Made by a program: the position numbers and the translations under genes. 64,000 bases of DNA, from positions 94,730,501-94,794,500 of the forward strand of contig NC_083692.1 in assembly GCF_033118175.1 (NCBI RefSeq), given 5' to 3'. Positions within the stretch are counted from its first letter, which is position 1. Each line of letters begins with the position of its first letter. Shown here piece after piece: positions 10,983 through 20,980 of this stretch. The notes beneath the pieces are model-generated. The model did no database searches. It was not told the origin of the DNA and saw only the letters and a program-made list of their open reading frames with translations. This DNA comes from Dama dama. Taxonomy: Eukaryota; Chordata; Mammalia; Artiodactyla; Cervidae.

Positions 10983-12120
10983 TTTATGGAGTTTAAGCCT
11001 CCTTTTCTATAATTTACACCCATTAGACTACTCCATCTAAATCCAATCTGATCCTTCTCTGTCTGACTGCCCTTGGATATTTGAAGAATTCTCAAAGAAA
11101 TGCTTTGAATGCTCTAGTTCCTTCAACATCTCCAGTTTTCCGGAAGCAGCCTACTGCGCAACAAAATAGCAACCCAGGCAAATGCATGCACCGCTTTGAA
11201 GTACAAAGGACTACCCTGAAACGCTGTTTATCTGCCCCCTGCGTCGGTTGAGCTCCTAGGAGCAAGGCAGCGTAGGCAGATGTGAGGGGATGTTTTTCTT
11301 GCTGATGATGAGCGCCAGTGTGTTCCGCTCAGGACCGGCTCTATTTCGGTAACAGTCACTGCAGTGACCTTGCCTCTCCTTGTCCCCTGTGACTCAGGGC
11401 TCGGAGACTCAGCTCCAGAATTCATGTCCTTACAGAGGTCTGATTCTGGTGGAGTCTCCTTTGTGGCGCTGTTCAGACAAGGCTGGAGGATCTCCGTTTC
11501 TTCCCTGGTTCCGTTCTCTCCCCTCACTCCTTTCGCCACCAAGTTACCGCTGTTCCTTACCTTCTCTCCATCAGGGTACGCCTACCACGGTCTTCTTGGG
11601 GGTGGAGGCCCCCGCCTCTGCTCTCTTACCACCGAGGAATAGATCTGACTTGCTTGGAACATTCTAGAAAGGTCACCCTTGGACATTAAGGAGTTGGGAT
11701 GTTTTCTAAGTAGAAAGGCATCATTAAACAGCTATGGTCTTGCCTCCCTTTCTGCTTCCAACAGGAATTTAATATGATTTTTTAGGTCTATTTCAGGGAC
11801 CTTGGAAGCCTGGCTGGGAAAGGTACAGGAACCCCCCCCCCCCCCCCAGCCCAACAAAAAATTCTTGGGGTCCTATAGTTAGGACTCTGTGAGGCCCAAA
11901 TAAGACAGCCTCATTCTTTCAGGGGTGGCCCCCGGGGGAGCTAGACCTCACCGGAAGCCCAGCGGGCCCCACCAACGGCATGAAGCAAGCAGAACTGGGG
12001 ATGCGTCCTGGCCCTGCTGCCGGCGGGCATGTGGCTTTGGGAAGTGGTTCCCCTGCCAGTGATTCACAGTAACTGGGTGAAGCTGACCTGGGCCTTCTGT
12101 CGTGTGCCTTCTGTGCTAAA
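10983..12120. other. Unassigned sequence, GC-richer towards 12 kb
   Basis: No gene recognised. Overlapping ORFs at 11228-11667 on both strands have no domain I can name and shadow each other. A C16 homopolymer lies at 11832-11847. Confidence 0.4.
11832..11847. repeat. (C)16 homopolymer
   Basis: Sixteen uninterrupted cytosines, preceded by one A and followed by 'agccc'. Long poly-C tracts are uncommon in mammalian DNA compared with poly-A and are prone to length error. Confidence 0.9.
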
Positions 12121-12121
12121 A

Positions 12122-12232
12122 TACAGGGGTTCTCAAAGTTTATTTGGCTTCAGAATCTTCTACAATTTGTATAAATGCAGATTCCTGGGACCCACACCAC
12201 TTTTAATTCCATGATGTTGGGGTCAATCTGCC
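12122..12232 (+). repeat. MER5A-like hAT-Charlie fragment
   Basis: The start 'caggggttctcaaagtttat' and the later 'aaatgcagattcctggga' follow the MER5A layout. Only about half of the element is present. Confidence 0.6.
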
Positions 12233-12289
12233 TGTCAAAGAACTCCTGGTATTGGGAGAGATGGTCCCAGGCCAGATTTGGAGAAACTT

Positions 12290-12594
12290 CAGTGGTCACC
12301 TGCGGAGAAGGCAATGGCACCCCACTCCAGTACTCTTGCCTGGGAAATCCCACGGACGGAGGAGTCTGGTGGGCTGTAGTCCATGGGGTAGCTCAGAGTC
12401 AGACACGACTGAGCAACTTCACTTTCCCTTTTCACTTTCATGCATTGGAGAAGGAAATGGCAACCCACTCCAGTGTTCTTGCCTGGAGAATCCCAGGGAC
12501 GGGGGAACCTGGCGGGCTGCCGTCTATGGGGTCGCAGAGTCGGACACGACTGAAGTGACTTAGCAGCAGCAGCAGCAGCAGCAGTGGTCACCTG
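12290..12594 (+). repeat. Bov-A2 SINE with 13-bp target duplications
   Basis: Two Bov-A monomers in tandem, each with an 'aaggcaatgg'/'aaggaaatgg' start, the 'actccagt' block and a tail like 'cagacacgactgagcaac', end in a (CAG)n run at 12562-12584. The target duplication 'cagtggtcacctg' is perfect at 12290-12302 and 12582-12594. It landed inside an older BovB tail, which continues at 12595. Confidence 0.96.
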
Positions 12595-12805
12595 ATGCAA
12601 AGAGCCAACTTATTGGAAAAGACCCTGATGCTGGGAAAGAGTGAAGGCAGGAGGAGAAGGGATGAGGATGCGATTGTTAGCTAGCATCACTGATTCAGTG
12701 GACACACATCTGAGAAAACTACGAGAGGGTGAAGAACAGAGGAGCCTGGTGTGCTGCGGTCCATGAGGTCGTAAGGTGTTGGACACAATTTAGCGACTGA
12801 CAACA
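12595..12805 (+). repeat. BovB 3'-end fragment
   Basis: 'atgcaaagagccaacttatt' and 'agaccctgatgctgggaaag' are the BovB 3' region, ending with the shared tail near 'gacacaatttagcgactgac'. The matching left part ('tggtcacctg') lies before the Bov-A2, so the SINE split this copy. Confidence 0.85.
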
Positions 12806-13560
12806 CATATGTAGCTTGTCAGTGGAGACACCGAACTTCCACCAGCTGCAGGCACTCTGCCCCCCAACAAGGCCAGCTTACACTCACACCCACTGTGGGG
12901 TGGGCTGTGAATTAGACCTGAGAATAATGAAAGGAGGGAATCTTCCTCTGTGCACTCACAGGTGGCTGGGCACCGCCTACACGAGCCCCAGGGGCTGGCA
13001 CAAGTTGCAGCTGCCATCTCGGACACCAGAGGCGGGCCCCGACCACCACTGCTGCTGCCAGTGCCACTGAGGGTCCTGCAAGTGAATGCAGGCCACTGCC
13101 CACAATGCCTGGGGAGCCTGCGTGGCCCACCACTGCTGTGAGTGCCGCGGTCCGGGGTCAGCTTCCGCAGGAGAGCGACAGGGGCGTCCAGTCTGTTCCT
13201 GCTGGTCTCTGCTGCCACAAGCATGGCATTCTAGCCACCTTATCCCTCCCTGGCCTGAGTGACTGAGGGTGCCCCAATCAGCCACTGTTTCATCCCCTCT
13301 CTCCCGGGCAGAGGACAGACCCCTGGGGCGGCCACATGCAGAGGGGATGAAAACCGAAGCTGGACCCCAGGGGCTGTGCAATGAGGAGGAGGAAGAGGGC
13401 TCTGTCTGTGTGCAGCTGACCGTGCTGCAGATCAGGTCCTGGCGATGCACCTGGTAAACCCTGCATCTGTGGAATGTCTGAACGGACAGGGAGTGTCTCC
13501 ACAACTGAAACCAGTCAAGCTTTAGCAGCTGTGGACTTTGGGGGCAAGTATACATGGGAG
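12806..13560. other. GC-rich unassigned sequence
   Basis: Open frames occur on both strands (for example 12790-13224 and 12977-13690 on minus), as expected by chance in GC-rich DNA. The longest minus ORF runs into the Bov-tA at 13562, which argues against a real protein. No domain recognised. Confidence 0.45.
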
Positions 13561-13561
13561 T

Positions 13562-13772
13562 GGGCTTCCCCGGTAGCTCAGATGGTAAAGAATCTGCCTG
13601 CAATGCAGGAGACCACAGTTTGATTCCTGGGTTGGGAGGATCCCCTGGAGGAGGGCATGGCAACCCACTCCAGTATTCTTGCCTGGGCAATCCCCATGGA
13701 GAAAGGGGCCTGGCGGGCTACCATCTTTGGGGTCGCAAGAAGTCAGATACAACTGAGTGACTAAGCACAGCA
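13562..13772 (+). repeat. Bov-tA SINE
   Basis: Head 'gggcttccccggtagctcag', middle block 'gatcccctggaggagggcat' and tail 'agtcagatacaactgagtga' are all present in order. Confidence 0.94.
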
Positions 13773-14060
13773 CAGCCCATGTGTGGGAGGGGCCAGGTCA
13801 GAGTCAGATCTGCTCACAGCACCCACAGTGGGTCCAGAGACCCAGCTGGACGTCAGGGAGCATCTCGTGAGGAGTGAGGGCAGGCTTCGGCTCACTGTGG
13901 GGGCAAGGACACTGATAACTGAGGCCCCAGGGAAATATTATTAGTCCTACTGTTTTTTTTGCTTGTTTGTTTCACTTTATTCTATTACTTTTATATTTTT
14001 CTTTTGTTTAAAAAATTTAATATATTTTAAAATTTTTCTACTTTTACTTACTTTTTCATT
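13773..14060. other. Unassigned; AT-rich before L1
   Basis: No gene seen. The last 110 bases are T/A-rich low-complexity sequence immediately before the L1 begins. Confidence 0.4.
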
Positions 14061-14065
14061 GCCAA

Positions 14066-16470
14066 TAAAATGGGCAACCTGGACAAAGTGGACAAATTGT
14101 TAGAAATGTACAACCTTCCAAGACTGAACCAGGAAGAACTAGAAAATTTCAAAGACCAATTACAAGTAATGAAATCAAAACTGTGGTTAAAAATCTTCTG
14201 CTAAACAAAAGTCCAGGACTATATGGCTTCACAGGTGAATTCTATCAAATATTTAGAGAAGAGTTAACACTTATCCTTCTCAAACTCTTTCAAAAAATTA
14301 CTGAGGGAGGAATATACCTAAACCCATTCTATGAGGCCACCATCACCCTCATACAAAACCAGACAAAACTATCACACACACACACACACACACAAATTAC
14401 AAACCAATATCACTGATGAACATAGATGCAAAAATCCTCAGCAAAACACCAGAAAACAGATTTGAACAACACATTAAAAGGATCATACACCATGATCAAG
14501 TGTGATTTATCCCAGGGATGCAAGGCTTCTTTAATATATGCAAATCAATCAGTGTGATACTCCACATTAAGAAACTGAAGAATAAAAATCATATGATCAT
14601 CTCAATAGATGCTGAAAAAGCTTTTGACAAAATTCAACATCCATTTATGACCAAAACAAACAAACAAACAAACAAACAACAACCAAAAAACCAAACTCTC
14701 CAGAAAGTGGGCATAGGGAACCTAAACATAAAAAACGCCATATAGAACAAATCCACAGCCAATATCTTTCTCAGTGATGAAAAACTGAAAGCATTTTCTC
14801 TAAGATCAGGAACAAGAGAATAATGTCCACTCTCATCACTATCATTCAACATAGCTTTAGAGGTTCTGGATACGGCAATCAAAGAAGAAAAAGAAATAAA
14901 AGGTATTCAAATCGGAAAAGAAGAAGTAAAACTGTCACTGTTTGCAGATAACATGATACTATGCATAGAAAATTCTAAAGATGCCATCAGAAAACTACTA
15001 GAGCTAATCAGTGAATTTGGTAAAGTTGAAGAATACAAAATTAATACACAGAAATCTTGTGCATTCCTATTCACTAATAATGAAAGATCAGAAAGAGAAA
15101 TTAAGGAAATAATCTTATTTATCATTACAACAAAAATAATAAAATACCTAGGAATAAATCTACCCAAAGAGGCAAAATACCTGTACTCAGAAAAAACAAA
15201 TAAGATACTGGTGAAAGAAATCAAAGACAACAAACAGATGGAGAGACATACCATGTTCTTGAATTGGAAGAATCAATATTGTGAAAATGACTGTGCTCTT
15301 CAAAGCAATCTACAGATTCAATGCAATCCTTTTCAAATTACCAATGGCATTTTCCCCCCACAGAACTGGAACAAAAAATTTTTTACAATTTGTATGTAAA
15401 CACAAGAGACCATGAATAGTTAAAGCAATATTGAGAAAGAAAACTGGAGCTGGAAGAATCAGGCTCCTTGACTTCAGACTATACTACGAAGCTACACTAA
15501 TCAAGATAGTATGGTGCTGGTACAGAGACAGAAATATGGGTCACTGGAACAGGATGGGAAGCCCAGAGATAAACCCATGCATATGGTCATCTAATCTATA
15601 ACAAAGGAGGCAGGGATATAAAATAGAGAAAAGAGATAAATCCATGCATATGATCATCTAATCTATAACAAAAGAGGCAGGGATATAAAATAGAGAAAAG
15701 ACAGCCTCTTCAATAAGTGATGCTGGGACAACTATACAACTACATGTAAGAGAATAAAATTAGAACACTCCTGAACACCATACACAAAAATAAACTAAAA
15801 ATGGATTAAAGACCTGAATGTAAGGGCAGACACTATGAAACTGTTAGAGGAATACATAGGCGGAATACTCTATGACATACATTGCAGCAGGATCTTTTTC
15901 AACCCATCTCCTAGGGTAGTTAATATAAAAGCAAAAATAAACAAATGAGATCTAATTAAACTTTAAAAAAGCTTTAGCACAGCAAAGGAAAGCATAAATA
16001 AGACAAAAAGAGAAAAAAAAAAAAAAAACCCTCAGAATGGGAGAAAATAATTACAAGTGAAACAACAGACAAAGGATTAATCTTCAAAATATATAAACAG
16101 TTCATGCAGCTCAATATAAAAGCAAACAAACAGCCAATCAAAAAATAGGCAGAAGACCTAAATGGACATTTCTCCAAAGAAGACATACAGATGGGTAACA
16201 AACACATGAAAAGATATTCAACATCACTAATTATTAGAGAAATGCAAATTGAAACTACAATGAGGTATCACCTCATACCAGTCAGAATGGCCATCATCAA
16301 AAAGTAGACAAACAATAAATGCTGGGGAGTGTGTGGTGAGAAAGGAACCCTCTTTCACTGTTGGTGGGAATGTAAATTGATACAGATACTATGGAACACA
16401 GTATGGGGGTTCCCTAAAAAATTAAAAATAGAACTATCATATGACCCTGCAATCCTACTCCTGGGTATAT
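14066..16470 (+). pseudogene. L1 ORF2 remnant with a lost RT catalytic residue
   Basis: ORF2 normally encodes an endonuclease-reverse transcriptase that works on its own mRNA. Only the RT and C-terminal parts remain, read in broken pieces (14183-14416, 14518-14745, 14953-15399). At 14941-14952 the usual F-A-D-D catalytic motif reads F-A-D-N, so the second aspartate is lost. A 67-bp tandem duplication lies at 15565-15698 and an A run near 16013-16028. Function is excluded by the stops, indels and active-site change. Confidence 0.85.
15565..15698 (+). repeat. 67-bp tandem duplication inside the L1
   Basis: Units 15565-15631 and 15632-15698 each start at 'agagataaa' and share 'ctaatctataacaaa' and 'gcagggatataaaatagag'. 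They differ at only a few positions, so the duplication is later than most of the L1's decay. Confidence 0.9.
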
Positions 16471-16478
16471 ATCTGGTA

Positions 16479-16690
16479 TATTCAGCTGCTTCAGTCGTGT
16501 CTGACTCTTTGCGACCCTATGGGCTGTAGCCTGCCAGGCTCCTCTGTCTGTGGGATTTTTCCCAGCAAGAATACTGGAGTGGGTTGCCATGCCCTCCTCC
16601 AGGGGATCTTCCTGACCCAAGGATTGAAACTGCATCTTCTGCATTGCAGGTAGATTCCTTACTGCTGAGCCACCTGGGGAGCCTGGATAT
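16479..16690 (-). repeat. Bov-tA SINE (antisense) in L1
   Basis: Antisense tail 'cagtcgtgtctgactctttg', the block 'caagaatactggagtgggtt' and antisense head ending 'gagccacctggggagcc'. L1 text stops just before it and resumes after the adjoining BovB tail. Confidence 0.92.
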
Positions 16691-16699
16691 AAAAGCCCA

Positions 16700-16935
16700 G
16701 GTGGTTGGGCAGCTGATGTGAAGAGCCAACTCATTGGAAAAGACCCTGATGCTGGGAAAGGTTGAAGGCAGAAGGAGAAGAGGGCAACAGAGGATGAGAT
16801 GGCTGGGTGGCATCACCAATTCACTGGACATGTTCTTGGGCAAACTCTGGAAGATGGTGAGGGATGGGGAAGCCTGGCATGCTGCAGTCGATGCAGTCGC
16901 CAAGAGTGGGACAAGGCTTGGTGACTAAACAACAA
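16700..16935 (+). repeat. BovB 3'-end fragment in L1
   Basis: 'gaccctgatgctgggaaagg', 'gaggatgagatggctgggtg' and a tail near 'gacaaggcttggtgac' identify the BovB 3' region. It lies directly against the antisense Bov-tA, with the L1 continuing from about 16940. Confidence 0.88.
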
Positions 16936-17319
16936 CATATAAACAATGGACTAATACTCAGCCATAAAAAAAAATGAAACTGTACCATTTGTAGAGATAT
17001 GGGTGGACCTGGAGACTGTAACAGAGACTGAAGTAAGTCAGAAAAACAAATATTTATAAACACATATATGTGGAATCTAGAAAAATGGTATAGATGAACT
17101 TACATGCAAAGCAGAAATAGAGACACAGATGTAGAGACACACACTTATGGATACCAAGAGGGTAAGAGGGGGTGGGATGGATTGGAATGGACATGCATGC
17201 ATTTTGTTTATAAAACTGATAAACTAATGAGAATTGACTGTATAGCACAGGGAACTCAGTGCTCTGTGGTGACATAAACGGGAAGGAAATCCAAGAGGGG
17301 GTTTATGTATTTGTGCAGC

Positions 17320-17537
17320 TAATTCCCAGGTAGCTCAGTGGTAAAGAATCTGCCTGCCAGTGTAGGAGATGTAAGAGATGCTGGTTCTATCCCTGGATCG
17401 GGAACATCCCCTGGAGGAGGGCATGACTACCCACTCCAGTATTCTTGCCTGGAGAATACCATGGACAGAGGAGCCTGGCGGGCTGCAGTCCATGGGGTCG
17501 CACAGAGGCAGACATGACTGAAGCGACTTAGCAGAAT
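17320..17537 (+). repeat. Bov-tA SINE in L1 3' region
   Basis: Head remnant 'aattcccaggtagctcagtg', block 'catcccctggaggagggcat', tail 'cagacatgactgaagcgact'. The L1 3' UTR continues on both sides ('gtgcagct' and 'agctgattcactttacagaa'). Confidence 0.93.
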
Positions 17538-17639
17538 AGCTGATTCACTTTACAGAACAGCAGAACTAACAAAATGCTGTAAGGCAACTATACTCCAATT
17601 TAAAAAAAAGATTAATTAATTTAAAAAAGAGAATAATCA

Positions 17640-17960
17640 TCTACCAAATTGAGAGGACAATAAAAAAAATAATGCAATGAAAAAGATTTTAAAAGAAGAA
17701 GAAGAAAGGGGAGAGGACAAGGGCACAGCTCTCAGAAGTATGGCTTGGGGTAGCCCCTCCTTGAAGGAGACAAGCAGATCTGTGTGTTGCTGGTGCCCTC
17801 TGGTGGCCAAATGTGGAATCACATCACATCCCTCTGAGAAACCTTGGTTCTTGGTTCACTTGAAGCATCGTTAACGACCACAAGGACCGTTTGTGACTAG
17901 CAGGAAATGGATTTGATCAGGGCTACCTCTTGGTGCAGGTAGCTGGGTGAGGTGGGAAGC
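17640..17960. other. Unassigned sequence
   Basis: No gene recognised. A purine-rich AAG-type stretch lies near 17685-17710. Confidence 0.4.
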
Positions 17961-17964
17961 TCAG

Positions 17965-18185
17965 GAACTTTGGAGTCAAGGATATATGAATTCAAACTGT
18001 TTTCCTATCACATCTATTTGTACAGGCCGTTCAGTTCAGTTCAGTTCAGTCGCTCAGTCGTGTCCGACTCTTTACGACCCCGTGAATCGCAGCACACCAG
18101 GCCTCCCTGTCCATCACCATCTCAGCTTTCCTGAATTTCATTTTCCTGATCTGCAAAATAAGCATAATGGAGGGGGACTATTTCA
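17965..18185 (+). repeat. MIR SINE split by a BovB tail
   Basis: 'ctttggagtcaaggatatat' matches the MIR start pattern and 'cctgatctgcaaaataagca' the later block. Between them lies the antisense BovB tail at 18029-18123. Confidence 0.6.
18029..18123 (-). repeat. BovB 3'-end fragment (antisense)
   Basis: The repeated 'gttcagttcagttcag' and 'cagtcgtgtccgactcttta' followed by 'ggcctccctgtccatcacca' are the antisense extreme 3' end of BovB. It is a short insertion inside the MIR. Confidence 0.9.
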
Positions 18186-18189
18186 CCCC

Positions 18190-19873
18190 TGGGAGGCCTT
18201 GACCTTGAACTTATTCTCTGCCTCCCCCTTTGACTCTGAGTTTTTGTCCTTTCTCCCTCTGATGCCAAAAGCTTGGTCTCCTGTGCACTGGTGCTGGGTC
18301 AAATCTTGGAAGCAGAGTTTTGGGTGAAGTAGAAACTTCGCACCTTTGCGTGCCAGGCAGAGGGGGACACGGCAGGGTCGTGGCCTCAACAGCAGTGTGT
18401 TTCAACCCTGGGGGATTTGGTGAGGAGTTTTATAACAATGGTTGAAGGGTAGGTTGCTGATAAGGATCAGGGTGTGTGTGTGTGTGTGTGTGCATTTCTT
18501 TGATTTGGCCTCAGGGGCATCCCTTGATGAGCTTCTGTGGTTTTCAAGGTTATCAAACTGTGACCTTCTCTCTGGAATGAAGAATGCTTTATCAAGTAAT
18601 TAACGTCTTCCATTTGTTGGGAGTTTTAGTTCTGCAGTAGAGCTTAGATATACTGTCACTGGGTGTCCCTTGAGGGAAAACCAGGACCCTTCCTCAAGGC
18701 TTCACTGTGGCTTCTAGCCTGCTCCTCCCGTGTCTCTGCATCCCCACCCTTCCCTGATGAGTAACTGTCTGAATCTGCCCTTTGGAACTCAGGGAATGTC
18801 ATGGAGTCTGCAGTTTATTTCCTATAAATAAGAACTACAGGACACAGGAAGGCTTTTGTGCCCAGGAGCCCCACAGGGTCTGGCTTGGTTTCACTCCCAC
18901 CCACTGTTTAGGACTCACCTTTGTCCTGGGAGTCTTAGTTAGGGAAGGACCCTCCCAGAAGTGCCTGAGAAGACTGAGGGTCACAGTGGGAGCAGCAGTC
19001 GGTCTTCCTTCAGACAGACACTGGCCCCTGTGCAGCCCCGATCAGGCCTCCACGAGGCCCCCGACCTTGTCCCGGTGGTGGAGGGGTGTCCCATCCCTGC
19101 AGGACCCCCCCTCTTTTGCTGTCCTTATGAGCCCCCTCTTCCCTTCAGCCCGTGCAGTGGCTTCTGTAGGGGGAACTGGAAACTTTTATTTCCAAGTGCG
19201 CATCACAATGGTTCTGCTTTATATAATCACTGGCTTTTGAACTTAGAAGGCAGAAACACGTGCTTTTGTTCTCTGATCTCACAATGACTGCCGCCACCTG
19301 AAGCACAGAGTGACTCCCGGGAAGCTGTCGGGCTTGGTGCGTGCACAGCCCTCAAGGTGAGAGGTATCCCAAGTGCAGAGATCAGTAAAAGCATGTCACC
19401 TGGTCCTTGAAGCCTTGTCACACTCATGCTGATGAAAATGCCACCTCCCAGGGGCACTCTGAGGGCATGTGGGACTTTACAAGGAAAATGGCTGGTACAG
19501 GAGGTGGGCACTCTTTCCCTTTCCCTAAAAACTAACTCGTTTGATGCACATTTTGTTTTTTACTTCAAAAGAAAGTTTCTTTGGCTGTTTTCTCTTTTGG
19601 GCAAATGCAGAAAGGCGTGGAAGACACCGGAGGCCGTTAACAAGCTGGAAATGTTATCTAGGGACATCTGCAACGGACCAGGCACTGTCCCAGGAGGAGG
19701 GGAAGCAGTGGGGGAAAAAAAAGAGTCACCACTGCACCGCGGAGCTCTCAGTCCAGACGGGCAGTACACCCGTCCACGAGCAAACACCTAAAACCTGAGG
19801 TGGGGAAGGTGCTGTGAAGAGCAGCCAAAGGCGGCTGGGCCAGGAGGGAGGGAGGGACAGCCTTTCTCGTAAG
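18190..19873. other. Unassigned sequence with a (GT)n tract
   Basis: No supported gene. ORFs at 18782-19240 and 19426-19791 are open by chance in GC-richer DNA and overlap others in different frames. A (GT)n tract lies at 18472-18492. Confidence 0.4.
18472..18492. repeat. (GT)n microsatellite
   Basis: About ten GT units, uninterrupted. Confidence 0.85.
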
Positions 19874-19878
19874 ATGAC

Positions 19879-20223
19879 TGTTAGAAAACGCCGCGGGAGG
19901 AAAAAAGCCGCCTCTAAGGACCGGTGGTAAAGGCCTTTATTGAGCGGTCGCTCTCGGGCAGAACTCCCGGGGGCGGGTGAGCGAGGAGACAAAGGGAGTC
20001 TGCGAGGTATGAGGGGTGGGGAGGGGTTTCATAGCCAGGGCCGGCGTCCAAGCCAGGTCTTTTCATATAAGGAAGAAGGCGCGGGCTACAGCGGCGGTCA
20101 GTGTCCGAGGGCTCCGGGTCGGTACCTGATTGGACCAGGCTGCAGGGGGTCGGTCCCCGGAAGTTAGCCAGCCTCTGGAATTTGTCTTGTGGCACTTTTT
20201 CTGGGGCATGCCCCGACCTTTCA
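19879..20223 (-). repeat. 3' LTR of the endogenous retrovirus
   Basis: 345 bp, matching the LTR at 23010-23354 at all but 14 positions by eye count. On the minus strand it starts TGAAAGG and ends TTCTAACA. An AATAAA lies at 19941-19936 (minus), about 57 bp from the 3' edge. The TATA-like site present in the other LTR reads CTATGAAA here, so it is disrupted. Confidence 0.95.
19936..19941 (-). terminator. LTR poly(A) signal (3' LTR)
   Basis: AATAAA on the minus strand in the position expected for retroviral R-U5, near the 3' end of the LTR. It would end transcripts started at the 5' LTR. Confidence 0.75.
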
Positions 20224-20236
20224 TCCCGGCCTTTTT
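20224..20236 (-). other. Polypurine-like tract next to the 3' LTR
   Basis: Minus-strand 'aaaaaggccggga' directly abuts the LTR start, where the plus-strand primer tract of reverse transcription belongs. Two Cs interrupt the purine run, so it is imperfect or decayed. Confidence 0.6.
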
Positions 20237-20327
20237 GTTATAGGACAAGGGGCACTGGTTCTCTCTGGCTATTTCCTGCTGAACGGGGGCGGCGAGGGGT
20301 AGGGGCCAGCTGGGACAAAAGGTCAGC

Positions 20328-20660
20328 TTATGCAGGATTGTGAGGTGGGTCTATGTCTTCTTGATTGAGTCGAGTGTAAGCTGTTAGGAGCATGGCCCGT
20401 CCGGTCGCAGCCTGAGCTATTTTTTGGACCCTGTGAAGAATAAGTTGGACGAGGCAGGGGCCTGTGGTGAGGCCCAGAACCAGCAGGAGTATAGGGCCTA
20501 GAAAGGGCAAGAGGTATGGGAGTAAACCATTGAGTCCGGTCCAGAGGGGGTTTCTTGGAGCTGTCTGCGCCTTTGTTCCAGGCCTGACGGTTGGGGCCGA
20601 TGAGGGATGTGGAGATGCCAGTCGAGGTCCAGGGCTGTGGCCACCTGCTGGGAGATCTGT
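20328..20660 (-). pseudogene. env: Retroviral env remnant: transmembrane subunit C-terminal part
   Basis: Env normally mediates virion entry; only its tail end is present. The minus-strand frame covering 20510-20328 encodes a hydrophobic segment rich in L, V and G followed by a roughly 35-residue hydrophilic tail, the layout of a class I env membrane span and cytoplasmic tail, ending shortly before the 3' LTR. Upstream to about 20660 is a diverged stretch consistent with the end of the TM ectodomain, in a mix of frames. The surface subunit and fusion region are missing, so no functional envelope can be made. Homology is my reading of the pattern and position. Confidence 0.7.
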
Positions 20661-20664
20661 GAGA

Positions 20665-20665
<1 letters not shown>

Positions 20666-20716
<51 letters not shown>
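20666..20716. repeat. (TA)n plus T-run at the pol deletion junction
   Basis: About eighteen TA units followed by fifteen T. On the retroviral strand this is an A-run then (TA)n, lying exactly between the protease remnant and the env remnant, where all of RT, integrase and most of env should be. Confidence 0.9.
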
Positions 20717-20980
20717 AAGAGAGGAGTAGGGCAGGAGGGGATGACCAGAAAGGAGTGGGCAAATAGGCAGGAATCTAATTGGTAGGGTGGTGGTTGGGTT
20801 TGGAGCAGACATGAGGGTTGGCCGTCAATGCCCATAACCGAAACCTGGGAAGGATGTAAAGTGTCCCCGAAAGAGGGAAGGACTGAATAGGTAGCCCCCG
20901 CATTAACCAGACTTACCCGTTACCTGGAGCATTACCCTGGGCTTGGCTTGGGTTATTGGGGTTCCCGAGTCTGGGCGGCA
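20717..20980 (-). pseudogene. Retroviral protease remnant without the catalytic aspartate
   Basis: Retropepsin cleaves the Gag and Gag-Pol polyproteins. After the gag stop (TGA at 20983-20981) the same frame continues with a protease-like start, consistent with stop-codon readthrough as in gammaretroviruses. A TAA and a frame change follow within about 25 codons. In the shifted frame 20904-20893 reads N-A-G-A where retropepsins have D-T-G-A, followed by a recognisable T-Y-S-V-L. The sequence ends at the low-complexity junction near 20716. A frameshift, a changed active site and the loss of the rest make it inactive. Confidence 0.7.

Larger units (their letters stand above)
14066..17635 (+). 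mobile_element. Decayed L1 element, 5'-truncated, carrying three younger insertions
   Basis: Begins inside ORF2 ('caataaaatgggcaacctgg') and runs through the RT, C-terminal and 3' UTR regions to 'aactatactccaatttaaaa' near 17.61 kb. It is split by an antisense Bov-tA and a BovB tail (about 16.48-16.94 kb) and by a Bov-tA (17.32-17.54 kb). (CA)n at 14373-14394 and (CAAA)n at 14656-14680 have expanded inside it. Confidence 0.88.

Noticed and set aside
12977..13690. A 237-codon minus-strand ORF
   Set aside because: Its N-terminal part is antisense Bov-tA and the rest is GC-rich DNA with other open frames overlapping. No domain recognised.
18782..19240. A 152-codon ORF as a possible gene
   Set aside because: No recognisable family, no promoter or splice context, and an overlapping ORF in another frame of similar length.
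20323..20835. A 170-codon minus-strand ORF spanning the (TA)n tract
   Set aside because: It joins protease remnant, microsatellite (giving alternating I-Y) and out-of-frame env remnant. It is a chance frame, not a gene.
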